A stretch of 6,878 nt of DNA from Flavobacteriales bacterium (GTDB lineage Bacteria; Bacteroidota; Bacteroidia; Flavobacteriales_D; Crocinitomicaceae), in assembly GCA_947462695.1 (NCBI GenBank), contig CANHQC010000112.1:1-6878 (forward strand), given 5' to 3'. The notes under the pieces were generated by a model. It had not been told where the DNA came from. It searched no databases and saw only the letters and a list, made by a program, of their open reading frames with translations. This document shows positions 1-6,113 of the stretch, in pieces. Made by a program: the position numbers and the translations under genes. How positions within the stretch are numbered: position 1 is the first letter of the stretch; the number at the start of each line of letters is the position of its first letter.

Positions 1-555
1 CAAGGAATTTTTGGAGTGAAAGGACTTTTTGGGAGTGATTATTCGTACCAAAAAATTGAATTCCAAATGGAACACAAACGTCCAATTGGATATTTAGGAA
101 GCATTCGATATGGATTTTCGGCAGGATATGTGTTTGGCACGGCAGCTTACCCGTTTCTTAAAGTTCATGAAGGGAATCAATCCTATTGGCTCTTACAAAA
201 TGCGTTTAACAAATTGAACTTCTTTGAATTTGTTTCTGACAAATACGTCGGCGCTTTCATTGAAAATCACTGGCAAGGTATTCTGTTTGATCGCATTCCT
301 TTGATAAACAAATTAAAATGGAGATTAGTTACCACGGGAAGAATAACCTACGGTTCGATTTCAGACCGACACACACGTGAAATGTTGCTTCCGGCAGACA
401 CTAAATCGTTTGGCTCAATTCCTTATGCGGAGGCCTCTGTCGGAATAGAAAATATTTTTAAAGTTGCTCGCGTAGATCTCGTTTGGCGCATCACTCACCT
501 TGATCCCGGGGTACATCCATTGGGAATTCGTGCGCGATGGTCATTTAATTTATAA
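1..555 (+). CDS. DUF5686-type outer-membrane protein, C-terminal part (5' end outside window)
   Basis: The frame is open from the first base and ends at TAA 553-555, giving 184 residues of a longer protein; the GTG at 16 is only an internal codon. The visible part alternates polar and aromatic residues in strands, as in an outer-membrane beta-barrel. Near its end (about residues 141-166) it has [13 protein letters not shown] followed by RVDLVWR, which I recognise as the conserved C-terminal block of Bacteroidota DUF5686 proteins. It closes with strand-like RARWSFNL. Full-length members usually carry an N-terminal carboxypeptidase-regulatory-like beta-sandwich before the barrel; that part would lie to the left and cannot be seen. 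The molecular function of the family is not established. lptB starts 10 nt downstream on the same strand, so the two are probably co-transcribed. Family assignment is from recalled motif similarity and is fairly secure; substrate and role are unknown. Confidence 0.8.
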   Translation, partial: QGIFGVKGLFGSDYSYQKIEFQMEHKRPIGYLGSIRYGFSAGYVFGTAAYPFLKVHEGNQSYWLLQNAFNKLNFFEFVSDKYVGAFIENHWQGILFDRIPLINKLKWRLVTTGRITYGSISDRHTREMLLPADTKSFGSIPYAEASVGIENIFKVARVDLVWRITHLDPGVHPLGIRARWSFNL

Positions 556-565
556 CTTTGAGACG

Positions 566-1294
566 ATGAAATTGCATACCGAGCATATTAAAAAGGCGTA
601 TAAAGGTCGTGAAGTGGTGAAAGGTGTGACCATTGAAGTAAATCAAGGCGAGATTGTCGGTTTACTCGGTCCAAATGGTGCTGGAAAGACAACCTCTTTT
701 TATATGATTGTAGGCTTAGTCAAACCGGACGACGGGAGTGTTTTTCTGGATGATAAAGACATCACGCATTATCCAATGTACAAGCGTTCGCAACTTGGAA
801 TTGGTTATTTACCCCAGGAAGTTTCAGTTTTTCGAAAACTAAGTGTGGAAGACAACATTATGGCAATTCTGGAAATGACGGATATGTCGAAAGCTGATCG
901 AGAAGCTAAACTTGAACAACTATTGGCAGAATTCAGCCTTACGCATGTGCGAAAAAATCTTGGCAATAGACTTTCAGGTGGCGAGAAGCGTAGAACAGAA
1001 ATTGCCCGTGCCTTGGCAACAAATCCAAAGTTTGTTTTATTGGATGAGCCCTTCGCAGGAGTAGATCCGATCGCTGTAGAAGATATTCAAAGCATTGTAG
1101 CGGACTTAAGAAAAAGGAACATTGGAATATTAATCACCGATCATAATGTTCAAGAAACGCTTTCCATTACCGATCGTGCGTATTTACTTTTCGAAGGAAG
1201 TATTCTAAAGTCAGGAACCGCAGAGGAATTAGCAGCTGACGAACAAGTACGAAGGGTTTATTTAGGCCAAAACTTCGTGCTACGAAAAAAATAA
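566..1294 (+). CDS. lptB: LPS export ABC transporter ATP-binding protein LptB
   Basis: A 242-residue cytoplasmic ATPase that, with the permeases LptF and LptG, extracts lipopolysaccharide from the inner membrane and pushes it along the Lpt bridge to the outer membrane. All ABC motifs are intact: Walker A GPNGAGKT (35-42), Q-loop Gln84, signature LSGGE (136-140), Walker B FVLLDE (156-161, catalytic Glu161) and H-loop His193. The segments [13 protein letters not shown] and [16 protein letters not shown] are typical of LptB and argue against branched-chain amino-acid ATPases of similar size. Length matches the family (about 240). I chose ATG 566; an in-frame ATG at 500 would add 22 residues overlapping the upstream gene and absent from LptB proteins. 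There is no Shine-Dalgarno sequence. The gene follows the DUF5686-type gene by 10 nt and is closed by a hairpin terminator 5 nt after its stop. lptF, lptG, lptC and lptA are not in the window. Confidence 0.96.
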   Translation: MKLHTEHIKKAYKGREVVKGVTIEVNQGEIVGLLGPNGAGKTTSFYMIVGLVKPDDGSVFLDDKDITHYPMYKRSQLGIGYLPQEVSVFRKLSVEDNIMAILEMTDMSKADREAKLEQLLAEFSLTHVRKNLGNRLSGGEKRRTEIARALATNPKFVLLDEPFAGVDPIAVEDIQSIVADLRKRNIGILITDHNVQETLSITDRAYLLFEGSILKSGTAEELAADEQVRRVYLGQNFVLRKK

Positions 1295-1325
1295 TTGCAG
1301 GTTTAAAGAAACCTTTTTACTTTTA
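1295..1325 (+). promoter_or_regulatory. Candidate Bacteroidota-type promoter for the 1350-1832 lipoprotein gene
   Basis: TTG at 1295-1297 is followed after 20 nt by TACTTTTA at 1318-1325. The latter matches the -7 consensus TAnnTTTG at five of six fixed positions, and the spacing lies within the reported 17-23 nt. Transcription would begin near 1330-1333, leaving a leader of about 18 nt before ATG 1350. The lptB terminator hairpin occupies the spacer. This is a motif match only, with no experimental support. Confidence 0.45.
1299..1318 (+). terminator. Rho-independent terminator after lptB
   Basis: A perfect 6-bp stem, AGGTTT (1299-1304) with AAACCT (1309-1314), encloses a 4-nt loop AAAG and is followed directly by TTTT and then ACTTTT. 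It begins 5 nt after the lptB stop codon, the expected place to end the upstream transcript. The stem is short and has only two GC pairs, so termination may be partial. Confidence 0.7.
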
Positions 1326-1349
1326 TTCCACATTATCTAAAAATACTAC

Positions 1350-1832
1350 ATGAAACATTCTATCGGTTTTCTGCTTTTCATAGTTTCTCTTTCTTTCAAT
1401 TTGTCATTAGTAAGTTGCAAAAAGAAGTGTAAGGTTGATGAGTTAGCTAAGGATAATGGCGTTATCATTGAAAATGTTACAATTATCCCGTCCAGCGGAT
1501 CATTAACAGGTAACATGGGGACAGATTTCCTAATTGACGCAACACATCAACATGCAAATGCATTTCAGATAAGATTTGGTGATTCAGCTAGGGTCAATGT
1601 AGACTATTCAAAGTATTGCATTTTAGCTAATCCAATGAGAGTTAAATGCAATGTAGCGCTAGATAGAGAAGTTTTAATTGACGACGTGAATCAGAAAGTT
1701 ACTTACAGCGTTAAAGCAACTCAATGTTCAGATTGCACGAGTGAATCTTATATCGAAAACTACGTTTTAGTCCCTGCTTTTCCAAGTAACTATACCTTGG
1801 AGTTGGATACATTGATAATTAACAAAAACTAA
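1350..1832 (+). CDS. Unrecognised cysteine-rich lipoprotein, 160 aa
   Basis: I do not recognise this protein. Its N-terminus is a clear lipoprotein signal: Lys2, a hydrophobic run (about 5-21), then lipobox LVSC with lipidated Cys23. The mature part starts with three lysines and holds five more cysteines (27, 90, 100, 126, 129). The last two form a CSDC motif, and a C90/C100 disulfide is plausible in the periplasm. The rest is rich in alternating beta-type segments (for example VIIENVTII and NYTLELDTLII), suggesting a small beta-sandwich, which is inference. No acidic surface-export signal follows the lipidated Cys, so an inner-leaflet, periplasm-facing position is my guess. The start is the first ATG, just before the signal peptide, with no Shine-Dalgarno sequence. 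It has its own candidate promoter and ends at a hairpin shared with the convergent small lipoprotein gene, so it is probably monocistronic. Confidence 0.75.
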   Translation: MKHSIGFLLFIVSLSFNLSLVSCKKKCKVDELAKDNGVIIENVTIIPSSGSLTGNMGTDFLIDATHQHANAFQIRFGDSARVNVDYSKYCILANPMRVKCNVALDREVLIDDVNQKVTYSVKATQCSDCTSESYIENYVLVPAFPSNYTLELDTLIINKN

Positions 1833-1834
1833 AA

Positions 1835-1855
1835 AAGGTCACCTTTGATGACCTT
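1835..1855. terminator. Bidirectional terminator between two convergent lipoprotein genes
   Basis: A perfect 7-bp inverted repeat, AAGGTCA (1835-1841) and TGACCTT (1849-1855), with a 7-nt loop. Read on the minus strand, the stem runs straight into a run of six Ts (including the two closing the stem), a good intrinsic terminator 23 nt after the stop of the 1879-2019 gene. Read on the plus strand, it starts 2 nt after the stop of the 1350-1832 gene and is followed by the weaker tract AATTTGTTT. It should therefore work best for the minus-strand gene. Confidence 0.75.
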
Positions 1856-1878
1856 AATTTGTTTCGATGAATGATCGA

Positions 1879-2019
1879 TTACTTTGCAGCTAAATCAGAA
1901 GATTCTACTGTCTCAGCTTTTCCGTATGCATCGCATCCTGCTCCTTTTGATGATCCACACGCCGAAACAACTAAGGTAAGTAGTAGCGCAGCAAGTGTAA
2001 ATGTCGTTGCTTTTTTCAT
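1879..2019 (-). CDS. Small lipoprotein, 46 aa
   Basis: On the minus strand, ATG at 2019-2017 opens 46 codons ending in TAA (1881-1879). The N-terminus is a textbook lipoprotein signal: MKK, a hydrophobic stretch (about residues 5-18), then lipobox VSAC with lipidated Cys21. The mature peptide is only 26 residues: a Gly/Ser-rich start (GSSKGAG), a second cysteine in the short motif GCDAYGK (28-34), and an acidic, Ala-rich tail. I recall similar tiny lipoproteins with a CDAYG-like motif in other Bacteroidota but cannot verify this here; no function is known to me. Support comes from the ideal signal peptide, the intrinsic terminator 23 nt after the stop, and an upstream intergenic region free of other genes. 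An open frame on the plus strand over the same bases (1871-2068) has no protein-like character and is its antisense shadow. I could not pick a convincing promoter. Confidence 0.85.
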   Translation of the reverse strand: MKKATTFTLAALLLTLVVSACGSSKGAGCDAYGKAETVESSDLAAK

Positions 2020-2152
2020 GTTGTTTGATTTAAATAAGAGTACTACAAGTAACGCTAAATTAAGCTAAAAATAACGTGCACCACGAAAATTGTTTTGCAC
2101 AATGTATTCTTAATTGTGAAAATAAGCATTTTTGTTGTGCGTTACTGTTTTG
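2020..2152. promoter_or_regulatory. Divergent intergenic region between the small lipoprotein and Omp85-like genes
   Basis: This 133-nt gene-free stretch must hold the start signals of both flanking genes. For the plus-strand gene, TTG at 2090-2092, an 18-nt spacer and TAATTGTG at 2111-2118 match the Bacteroidota promoter (five of six fixed -7 positions), predicting a start near 2123-2126 and a leader of about 30 nt. For the minus-strand gene, the best -7-like strings (complement of 2066-2073) lack a correctly spaced TTG, so I assign none. A GTGC/GCAC dyad at 2076-2100 overlaps the plus-strand -33 element. Confidence 0.4.
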
Positions 2153-3847
2153 ATGAAGTGTTATCCAATTTTAGTTTTACTGTTTTTTTCTCTGACTTTA
2201 TTTGGTCAGCAAACTAAACTCATTTCGTTTTCAGGAGACAATTTATCGGGAATAACTAAACAATCACCCATTAAAGTAACTGACTCGTTATCGATGGTTC
2301 GCATTCTTGAGCAACTCAAGCTTAAAGCCATTCGAAAAGGGTTTTTACTCGCCTCCTTCGATTCAATTCGTCCAACGAAAGAAGGTTGGGATGCCACTTT
2401 CTATCAAGGCAATGAACTTAAAACGCTTCAGTTACTTACGGACGAAGAAACCACTTATTTCCTGAGAAAACATGGCCGTTTAACCGACCGAATGTTGTCA
2501 ACTGTTCCGCTTCGCCCAACAGAATTCGGTAAACTTGTTGATGTCATTTTATCCTGTTACTTAAACAATGGCTTTCCATTTGCTCAAATCGCTTTCACAT
2601 CAATTAAATATGAGGACAACACATGTACAGCAAAGTTATCTATTGAAAAGGGCCCTTACCTGAGCTTTAGTCAAATCCACCTGAAAGGTGACTCGGCAGT
2701 ATCTTCACGATTTATTTCCTCCTTAATTGATCTCAGCGAAGGTGAACCTTTCAACGAAGAAAAATTAAAACTAATATCAGCTAAACTGAAGCAAGTTCCA
2801 TTTATCAAGGAAATAAAACCACATGAACTTTTGTTTTCAACGGATGGAGTGGAACTTTTCATGTATTTAGAAACAAATACGGTTAGTTCTGTGAATGGAG
2901 CGGTAGGACTACAACCAGATCCGGTTTCGGAACGCGTTGGTTTGACTGGTGAATTAAATCTAAAATTGTTAAACCTTCTGAAGAGAGGTGAACTGATCCA
3001 ACTCAATTGGCGAAGTATACAAGTTCAAACCCAAAGTTTGTTTGCGCAATTGAACTATCCTTTTTTATTCAATACTCCATTTGGAATTGATGGGCAGTTC
3101 CAATTGTATAAACGTGACACTACATTCCTCGAAATAAAATCTACAATAGGTGTGCAATACAGCCTAAAAAATGGATCGTTCGTCAAAGCATTTTACCAAA
3201 ATTATTCGTCCAACTTATTAAGTGGAGCAGCTTTAAACCCCACATTTACATCCCTTTCCAGTATTAACACAAATGCATACGGACTTTCACTTAGCCGTAG
3301 ACAATTTGACTACCTTCCCAATCCATCAAAAGGATCAGCAATACAGGTTGAAGTTGCCATTGGAAACAGAAAATCTACAGTGAGCGACACCAGTGAAACG
3401 GTCCGATCGACAACGTACCGAGGATTAGTTCACCTCGAATGGTTCGTTCCTATTACCAGAAGGAATGTGATTCGCTTAGCAAGTCGAACAGAATTTTATT
3501 TCGCACCTGAACTGGTTGAAAATGAACTTTATCGATTTGGAGGACAAACCTCTTTACGCGGCTTCAACGAAGAAGAATTTTTTGCGACCTCGAGATCCGT
3601 TCTTTCAATCGAATACCGATTTTTAGTGGACAGGAATTCGCATGCCTTTGCCTTTTTCGATCAAGGATGGTATGAAAAAAAGACGTTGAATTACAGCCGT
3701 GATACACCCTTTGGATTTGGAGCTGGTTTTTCTTTTGGAACTAAATTTGGCATCTTCTCTATCGCTTACGCATTAGGCAAGCAACAATCCAATCCAATTC
3801 TACTCAGCAATGGCAAGGTTCATTTTGGGTATATCACTTATTTTTAA
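2153..3847 (+). CDS. Omp85-superfamily outer-membrane protein (POTRA plus beta-barrel), 564 aa
   Basis: A probable outer-membrane insertase or translocase of the BamA/TamA/TpsB superfamily. Residues 1-19 are a signal peptide (MKCYPIL, hydrophobic core, ending near FGQQ). Next come POTRA-like units: a possible degenerate one at about 48-96, one at about 97-167, and the clearest at 170-241, with a helix (EEKLKLISAKLKQV) between strands. The rest (about 245-564) is a beta-barrel of about 320 residues, enough for 16 strands. Superfamily marks are RFGG (461-464), the LRGF loop-6 motif (468-471), the strand FFDQG (501-505) and a C-terminal Phe. At 564 residues it is much shorter than BamA (about 800). 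I use ATG 2153; a TTG at 2132 in frame would add seven residues ahead of the signal peptide. It has no secretion substrate or TamB partner nearby and converges on mlaF with a 25-nt gap lacking a clear terminator. The superfamily call is firm; the subfamily is open. Confidence 0.85.
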   Translation: MKCYPILVLLFFSLTLFGQQTKLISFSGDNLSGITKQSPIKVTDSLSMVRILEQLKLKAIRKGFLLASFDSIRPTKEGWDATFYQGNELKTLQLLTDEETTYFLRKHGRLTDRMLSTVPLRPTEFGKLVDVILSCYLNNGFPFAQIAFTSIKYEDNTCTAKLSIEKGPYLSFSQIHLKGDSAVSSRFISSLIDLSEGEPFNEEKLKLISAKLKQVPFIKEIKPHELLFSTDGVELFMYLETNTVSSVNGAVGLQPDPVSERVGLTGELNLKLLNLLKRGELIQLNWRSIQVQTQSLFAQLNYPFLFNTPFGIDGQFQLYKRDTTFLEIKSTIGVQYSLKNGSFVKAFYQNYSSNLLSGAALNPTFTSLSSINTNAYGLSLSRRQFDYLPNPSKGSAIQVEVAIGNRKSTVSDTSETVRSTTYRGLVHLEWFVPITRRNVIRLASRTEFYFAPELVENELYRFGGQTSLRGFNEEEFFATSRSVLSIEYRFLVDRNSHAFAFFDQGWYEKKTLNYSRDTPFGFGAGFSFGTKFGIFSIAYALGKQQSNPILLSNGKVHFGYITYF

Positions 3848-3872
3848 GGATACGATACTGTAACGATAGATA

Positions 3873-4640
3873 CTACTTTCGTCGTTGTTGCATCGTACTT
3901 CGAATTTCTTTCATGAACTCAGAAGCATAAACGAAACTCAGAATTTCAGGATTTTCAGTTGTTAAAATAGAGTTTCGATTGCCTTGCCACCAATTTTTTC
4001 CTTGATGAATAAACATGATGCTATCGCCGATCTCAATTACAGAGTTCATGTCGTGCGTAATTACGACAGTAGTGATATTGTATTCTTCTGTAATTTCTTT
4101 TACGAGTCCATCAATGAGAATGGACGTTTTTGGATCAAGGCCTGAATTTGGCTCATCACAAAATAAGTATTTGGGGTTCATCGCGATGGCTCGTGCAATA
4201 CCTATCCGTTTTTGCATTCCACCGCTACATTCAGCAGGAAACAATTTGCTTGCTTTAGTGAGATTTACACGATCCAAACAGAAATCAGCCCGCTGTTGCA
4301 TTTCTTTCTTGGACATTTTGGTAAACATGGATAATGGAAACATCACATTTTCCTCCACAGTCATCGAATCAAACAGCGCAGATCCTTGAAATAACATGCC
4401 GATTTCTTTTCGAATCTCTGTACGTTGCGCGCGGTTCATGGCTGAGAAATCACGACCGTTAAACAACACCTGTCCAGTATCTACCTCATGTAGGCCTACA
4501 ATACATTTCGCCAAAACGGATTTCCCTGAACCCGATTGACCGATGATCATATTGATTTTTCCTTGTTCGAACGTGGTATTGATATCAAAAAGTACTTGAT
4601 TCGTACCAAACGTTTTATTGACATTAATCACCTCAATCAT
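3873..4640 (-). CDS. mlaF: MlaF-type ABC transporter ATP-binding protein (MCE/phospholipid transport)
   Basis: A 255-residue cytoplasmic ATPase that energises an MCE-type lipid transporter at the inner membrane, where the Mla system moves phospholipids between the two membranes. Motifs are complete: Walker A GQSGSGKS (34-41), Q-loop Gln85, signature CSGGM (138-142), Walker B YLFCDE (158-163, catalytic Glu163), D-loop SGLD (166-169) and H-loop His196 in ITHD. The signature begins with Cys instead of the usual Leu; as far as I recall this is common in Bacteroidota MlaF. The run DEPNSGLDP and the partner MlaE support Mla over other ABC importers. Its ATG overlaps the mlaE stop codon in ATGA (4637-4640), implying translational coupling. 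The C-terminus ends in a basic tail (QQRRK). No mlaD or mlaB lies in the window. The gene ends 25 nt from the convergent Omp85-type gene. Confidence 0.93.
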   Translation of the reverse strand: MIEVINVNKTFGTNQVLFDINTTFEQGKINMIIGQSGSGKSVLAKCIVGLHEVDTGQVLFNGRDFSAMNRAQRTEIRKEIGMLFQGSALFDSMTVEENVMFPLSMFTKMSKKEMQQRADFCLDRVNLTKASKLFPAECSGGMQKRIGIARAIAMNPKYLFCDEPNSGLDPKTSILIDGLVKEITEEYNITTVVITHDMNSVIEIGDSIMFIHQGKNWWQGNRNSILTTENPEILSFVYASEFMKEIRSTMQQRRK

Positions 4641-5377
4641 AGCAGCATTAATTGCGTGAGAATGAAATTGGCGATCAGTATGGCAACACTACTGCTTACC
4701 ACTGCTTGGGTCGATGAACGACCCACGTCAAGGGCTCCGCCTTTGGTGTAGTATCCATAAAACGAAGCGATTGAAACAATTAAAAACCCAAATACAATTG
4801 TTTTGGTGAGTGCATAGAAAATATTGTACACTTCAAAGAATGATCGGATTCCAAGAATGTAGGTCTCTGTTGTCAATAATCCAGATAATACCAATGCCAA
4901 CCATGCGCCAATAAGACTCAATGCCATTGAAAAAATAACAAGAACTGGGAAAAAAACTACAGCGGAAATCACTTTGGGAAGAACAAGAAAAGTTAGGGAA
5001 TTGACACCCATAATTTCCAATGCATCGATTTGTTCAGTGACCCTCATTGTGCCAATTTCCGATGCCACGTTTGACCCTACTTTTCCGGCTAATATCAACG
5101 AAATAATCGTGGGAGAAAATTCCAGTATCGTACTGGATTGCGTAATGTACCCAACAGTATAGTCTGGTAATAATGGATTATCAATATTAGATGCTGTTTG
5201 CAATGCAATTACAGCACCCATAAACGTTGACATTAAGGCAACTATCGGAATTGAATTAATCCCAATGATTTCAATCTCATTAAAAATTCGGCGTCTGAAT
5301 ATGGAAAATTTCTCCGGTCGAGAAAAAACAATGCCGAGCATTATCATGTATTTTCCTATATTGGCTATTACCTTCAT
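4637..5377 (-). CDS. mlaE: MlaE-family ABC transporter permease
   Basis: A 246-residue inner-membrane permease of the MlaE family (formerly DUF140), the membrane partner of MlaF. The hallmark block is present at about 98-124: GKVGSNVASEIG, then TMRVTEQIDALEIMG. Hydrophobic segments lie at about 43-60, 84-97, 127-165, 187-207 and 226-245, consistent with the five or so membrane helices of the fold, preceded by an N-terminal interfacial helix. Length is normal for the family. The start is the first ATG, without a Shine-Dalgarno sequence, and the gene leads a two-gene operon with mlaF. It is divergent from the sprT-like gene with 92 nt between them. In other bacteria MlaE works with an MCE-domain protein (MlaD) that forms the periplasmic ring; none is encoded here, so it must be elsewhere if this is a complete transporter. 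Confidence 0.93.
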   Translation of the reverse strand: MKVIANIGKYMIMLGIVFSRPEKFSIFRRRIFNEIEIIGINSIPIVALMSTFMGAVIALQTASNIDNPLLPDYTVGYITQSSTILEFSPTIISLILAGKVGSNVASEIGTMRVTEQIDALEIMGVNSLTFLVLPKVISAVVFFPVLVIFSMALSLIGAWLALVLSGLLTTETYILGIRSFFEVYNIFYALTKTIVFGFLIVSIASFYGYYTKGGALDVGRSSTQAVVSSSVAILIANFILTQLMLL

Positions 5378-5457
5378 TGGTCGCTAAATTAAGTCTATTT
5401 TCATTCATTCACACGGATTTACTCAAAACTTTCCATCGGTTACTTGTTGATTTCGGT

Positions 5458-5465
5458 TACTTTTG
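5458..5465 (+). promoter_or_regulatory. Candidate -7 promoter element of the sprT-like gene
   Basis: TACTTTTG matches the Bacteroidota -7 consensus TAnnTTTG at every fixed position and ends 4 nt before ATG 5470. No TTG lies at the expected 17-23 nt upstream; the nearest (5444-5446, 5447-5449) are too close. If used, transcription would start at or within a few bases of the start codon. I see no clear promoter for the divergent mlaE gene in 5378-5457. Confidence 0.35.
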
Positions 5466-5469
5466 ATGT

Positions 5470-6099
5470 ATGGCTGCCAAGCGATTTACCAAGCGGGATG
5501 AAGTTATTCGTGTTTTTGAAAAATACCTTCCTCAAGTATTTGTTGACTATGTCGTCCAGCTCTATCTCAGTGCCAATGTTCGGTTTAAAATTGTTGGAGA
5601 GCGCAAATCAAAACTGGGCGATTTTCGAGCAGGACGTTCTGGAGAAAAGCACCAAATAACGGTGAACGGAACACTCAATCAATACGCTTTTCTAATAACT
5701 ACCCTTCATGAATTTGCCCACCTTGACACCTACAATCAGTATGGTTTTAGTGTCTTACCGCATGGAGAGGAATGGAAAAATGCTTTTCGAAAATTGTTAA
5801 TCCCAGTGATTGACGAAAAAACATTACCCAAAGACATTCAAAATGCATTAGTTCAATCTTTAATTTCAACCAAAGCTTCATCTTGTAGCGACCATCAACT
5901 TAGTCGCGTATTAAAAGCGTACGACGAACGTAAAGAAAATATGGCGCTCCTTGAAGAATTACCAAATAACACTACATTTGCGCTTAACGGTAAACACTTT
6001 GTTAAAGGTCCGCTTAGACGAAAGCGATTTTTATGTGAAGAGATTCACTCCAAACGCAAGTACCTCGTGAATGCGCTTGCCGAAGTTAAGCCGGTATAA
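5470..6099 (+). CDS. SprT-like zinc metalloprotease-fold protein
   Basis: A 209-residue cytoplasmic protein of the SprT-like family, related to the protease core of SPRTN, which cuts DNA-protein crosslinks in eukaryotes; bacterial members are poorly characterised. The metal site is visible: HEFAH (80-84) gives two His ligands and the catalytic Glu81, and His98 in PHGEEWK is the expected third ligand. N-terminal helices (about 9-34) and strands (35-67) precede it as in the family. The C-terminal third has a basic segment (PLRRKRFLCEEIHSKRKY, 181-198) resembling the family's zinc-ribbon region, but only Cys139 and Cys189 remain, so a four-cysteine ribbon is not present. The start is fixed: an in-frame TGA at 5464-5466 excludes upstream starts, and the next Met is at residue 157. 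manC follows after 14 nt, so the two are probably one transcript. Confidence 0.88.
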   Translation: MAAKRFTKRDEVIRVFEKYLPQVFVDYVVQLYLSANVRFKIVGERKSKLGDFRAGRSGEKHQITVNGTLNQYAFLITTLHEFAHLDTYNQYGFSVLPHGEEWKNAFRKLLIPVIDEKTLPKDIQNALVQSLISTKASSCSDHQLSRVLKAYDERKENMALLEELPNNTTFALNGKHFVKGPLRRKRFLCEEIHSKRKYLVNALAEVKPV

Positions 6100-6113
6100 G
6101 GAAAACATAACAG

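Noticed and set aside
500..565. Upstream in-frame ATG for lptB
   Set aside because: It would add 22 residues overlapping the coding region of the upstream gene; LptB proteins normally start as at 566, giving the family length of about 240.
2053..2064. 12-bp CGCTAAATTAAG repeated at 5382-5393, both upstream of minus-strand genes
   Set aside because: For an AT-rich 12-mer, one or a few chance repeats are expected in 6.9 kb. The two copies lie at different distances from their start codons (33 and 4 nt), and neither has a correctly spaced TTG, so a shared regulatory role is not supported.
1871..2068. 65-codon plus-strand open frame starting ATGATCGATTAC
   Set aside because: It is exactly opposite the 46-residue lipoprotein gene, has no signal peptide or domain, crosses that gene's upstream region and starts just after the terminator. 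It is an antisense shadow.
2132..2152. TTG start for the Omp85-like protein
   Set aside because: It adds MLCVTVL before a normal signal peptide that starts with ATG at 2153, and leaves almost no leader from the candidate promoter.
2671..3006. Long minus-strand open frame (111 codons) inside the Omp85-like gene
   Set aside because: Serine- and proline-rich translation without motifs, fully within a strongly supported coding region on the other strand.
3848..3872. Possible terminator between the convergent Omp85-like and mlaF genes
   Set aside because: The only inverted repeat I see (TACGAT 3851-3856 with ATCGTA 3892-3897) is short, widely spaced, runs into the mlaF coding region and has no T-tract.
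4015..4389. 124-codon plus-strand open frame inside mlaF
   Set aside because: Antisense shadow of an ABC ATPase with all motifs intact; the translation has no recognisable features.
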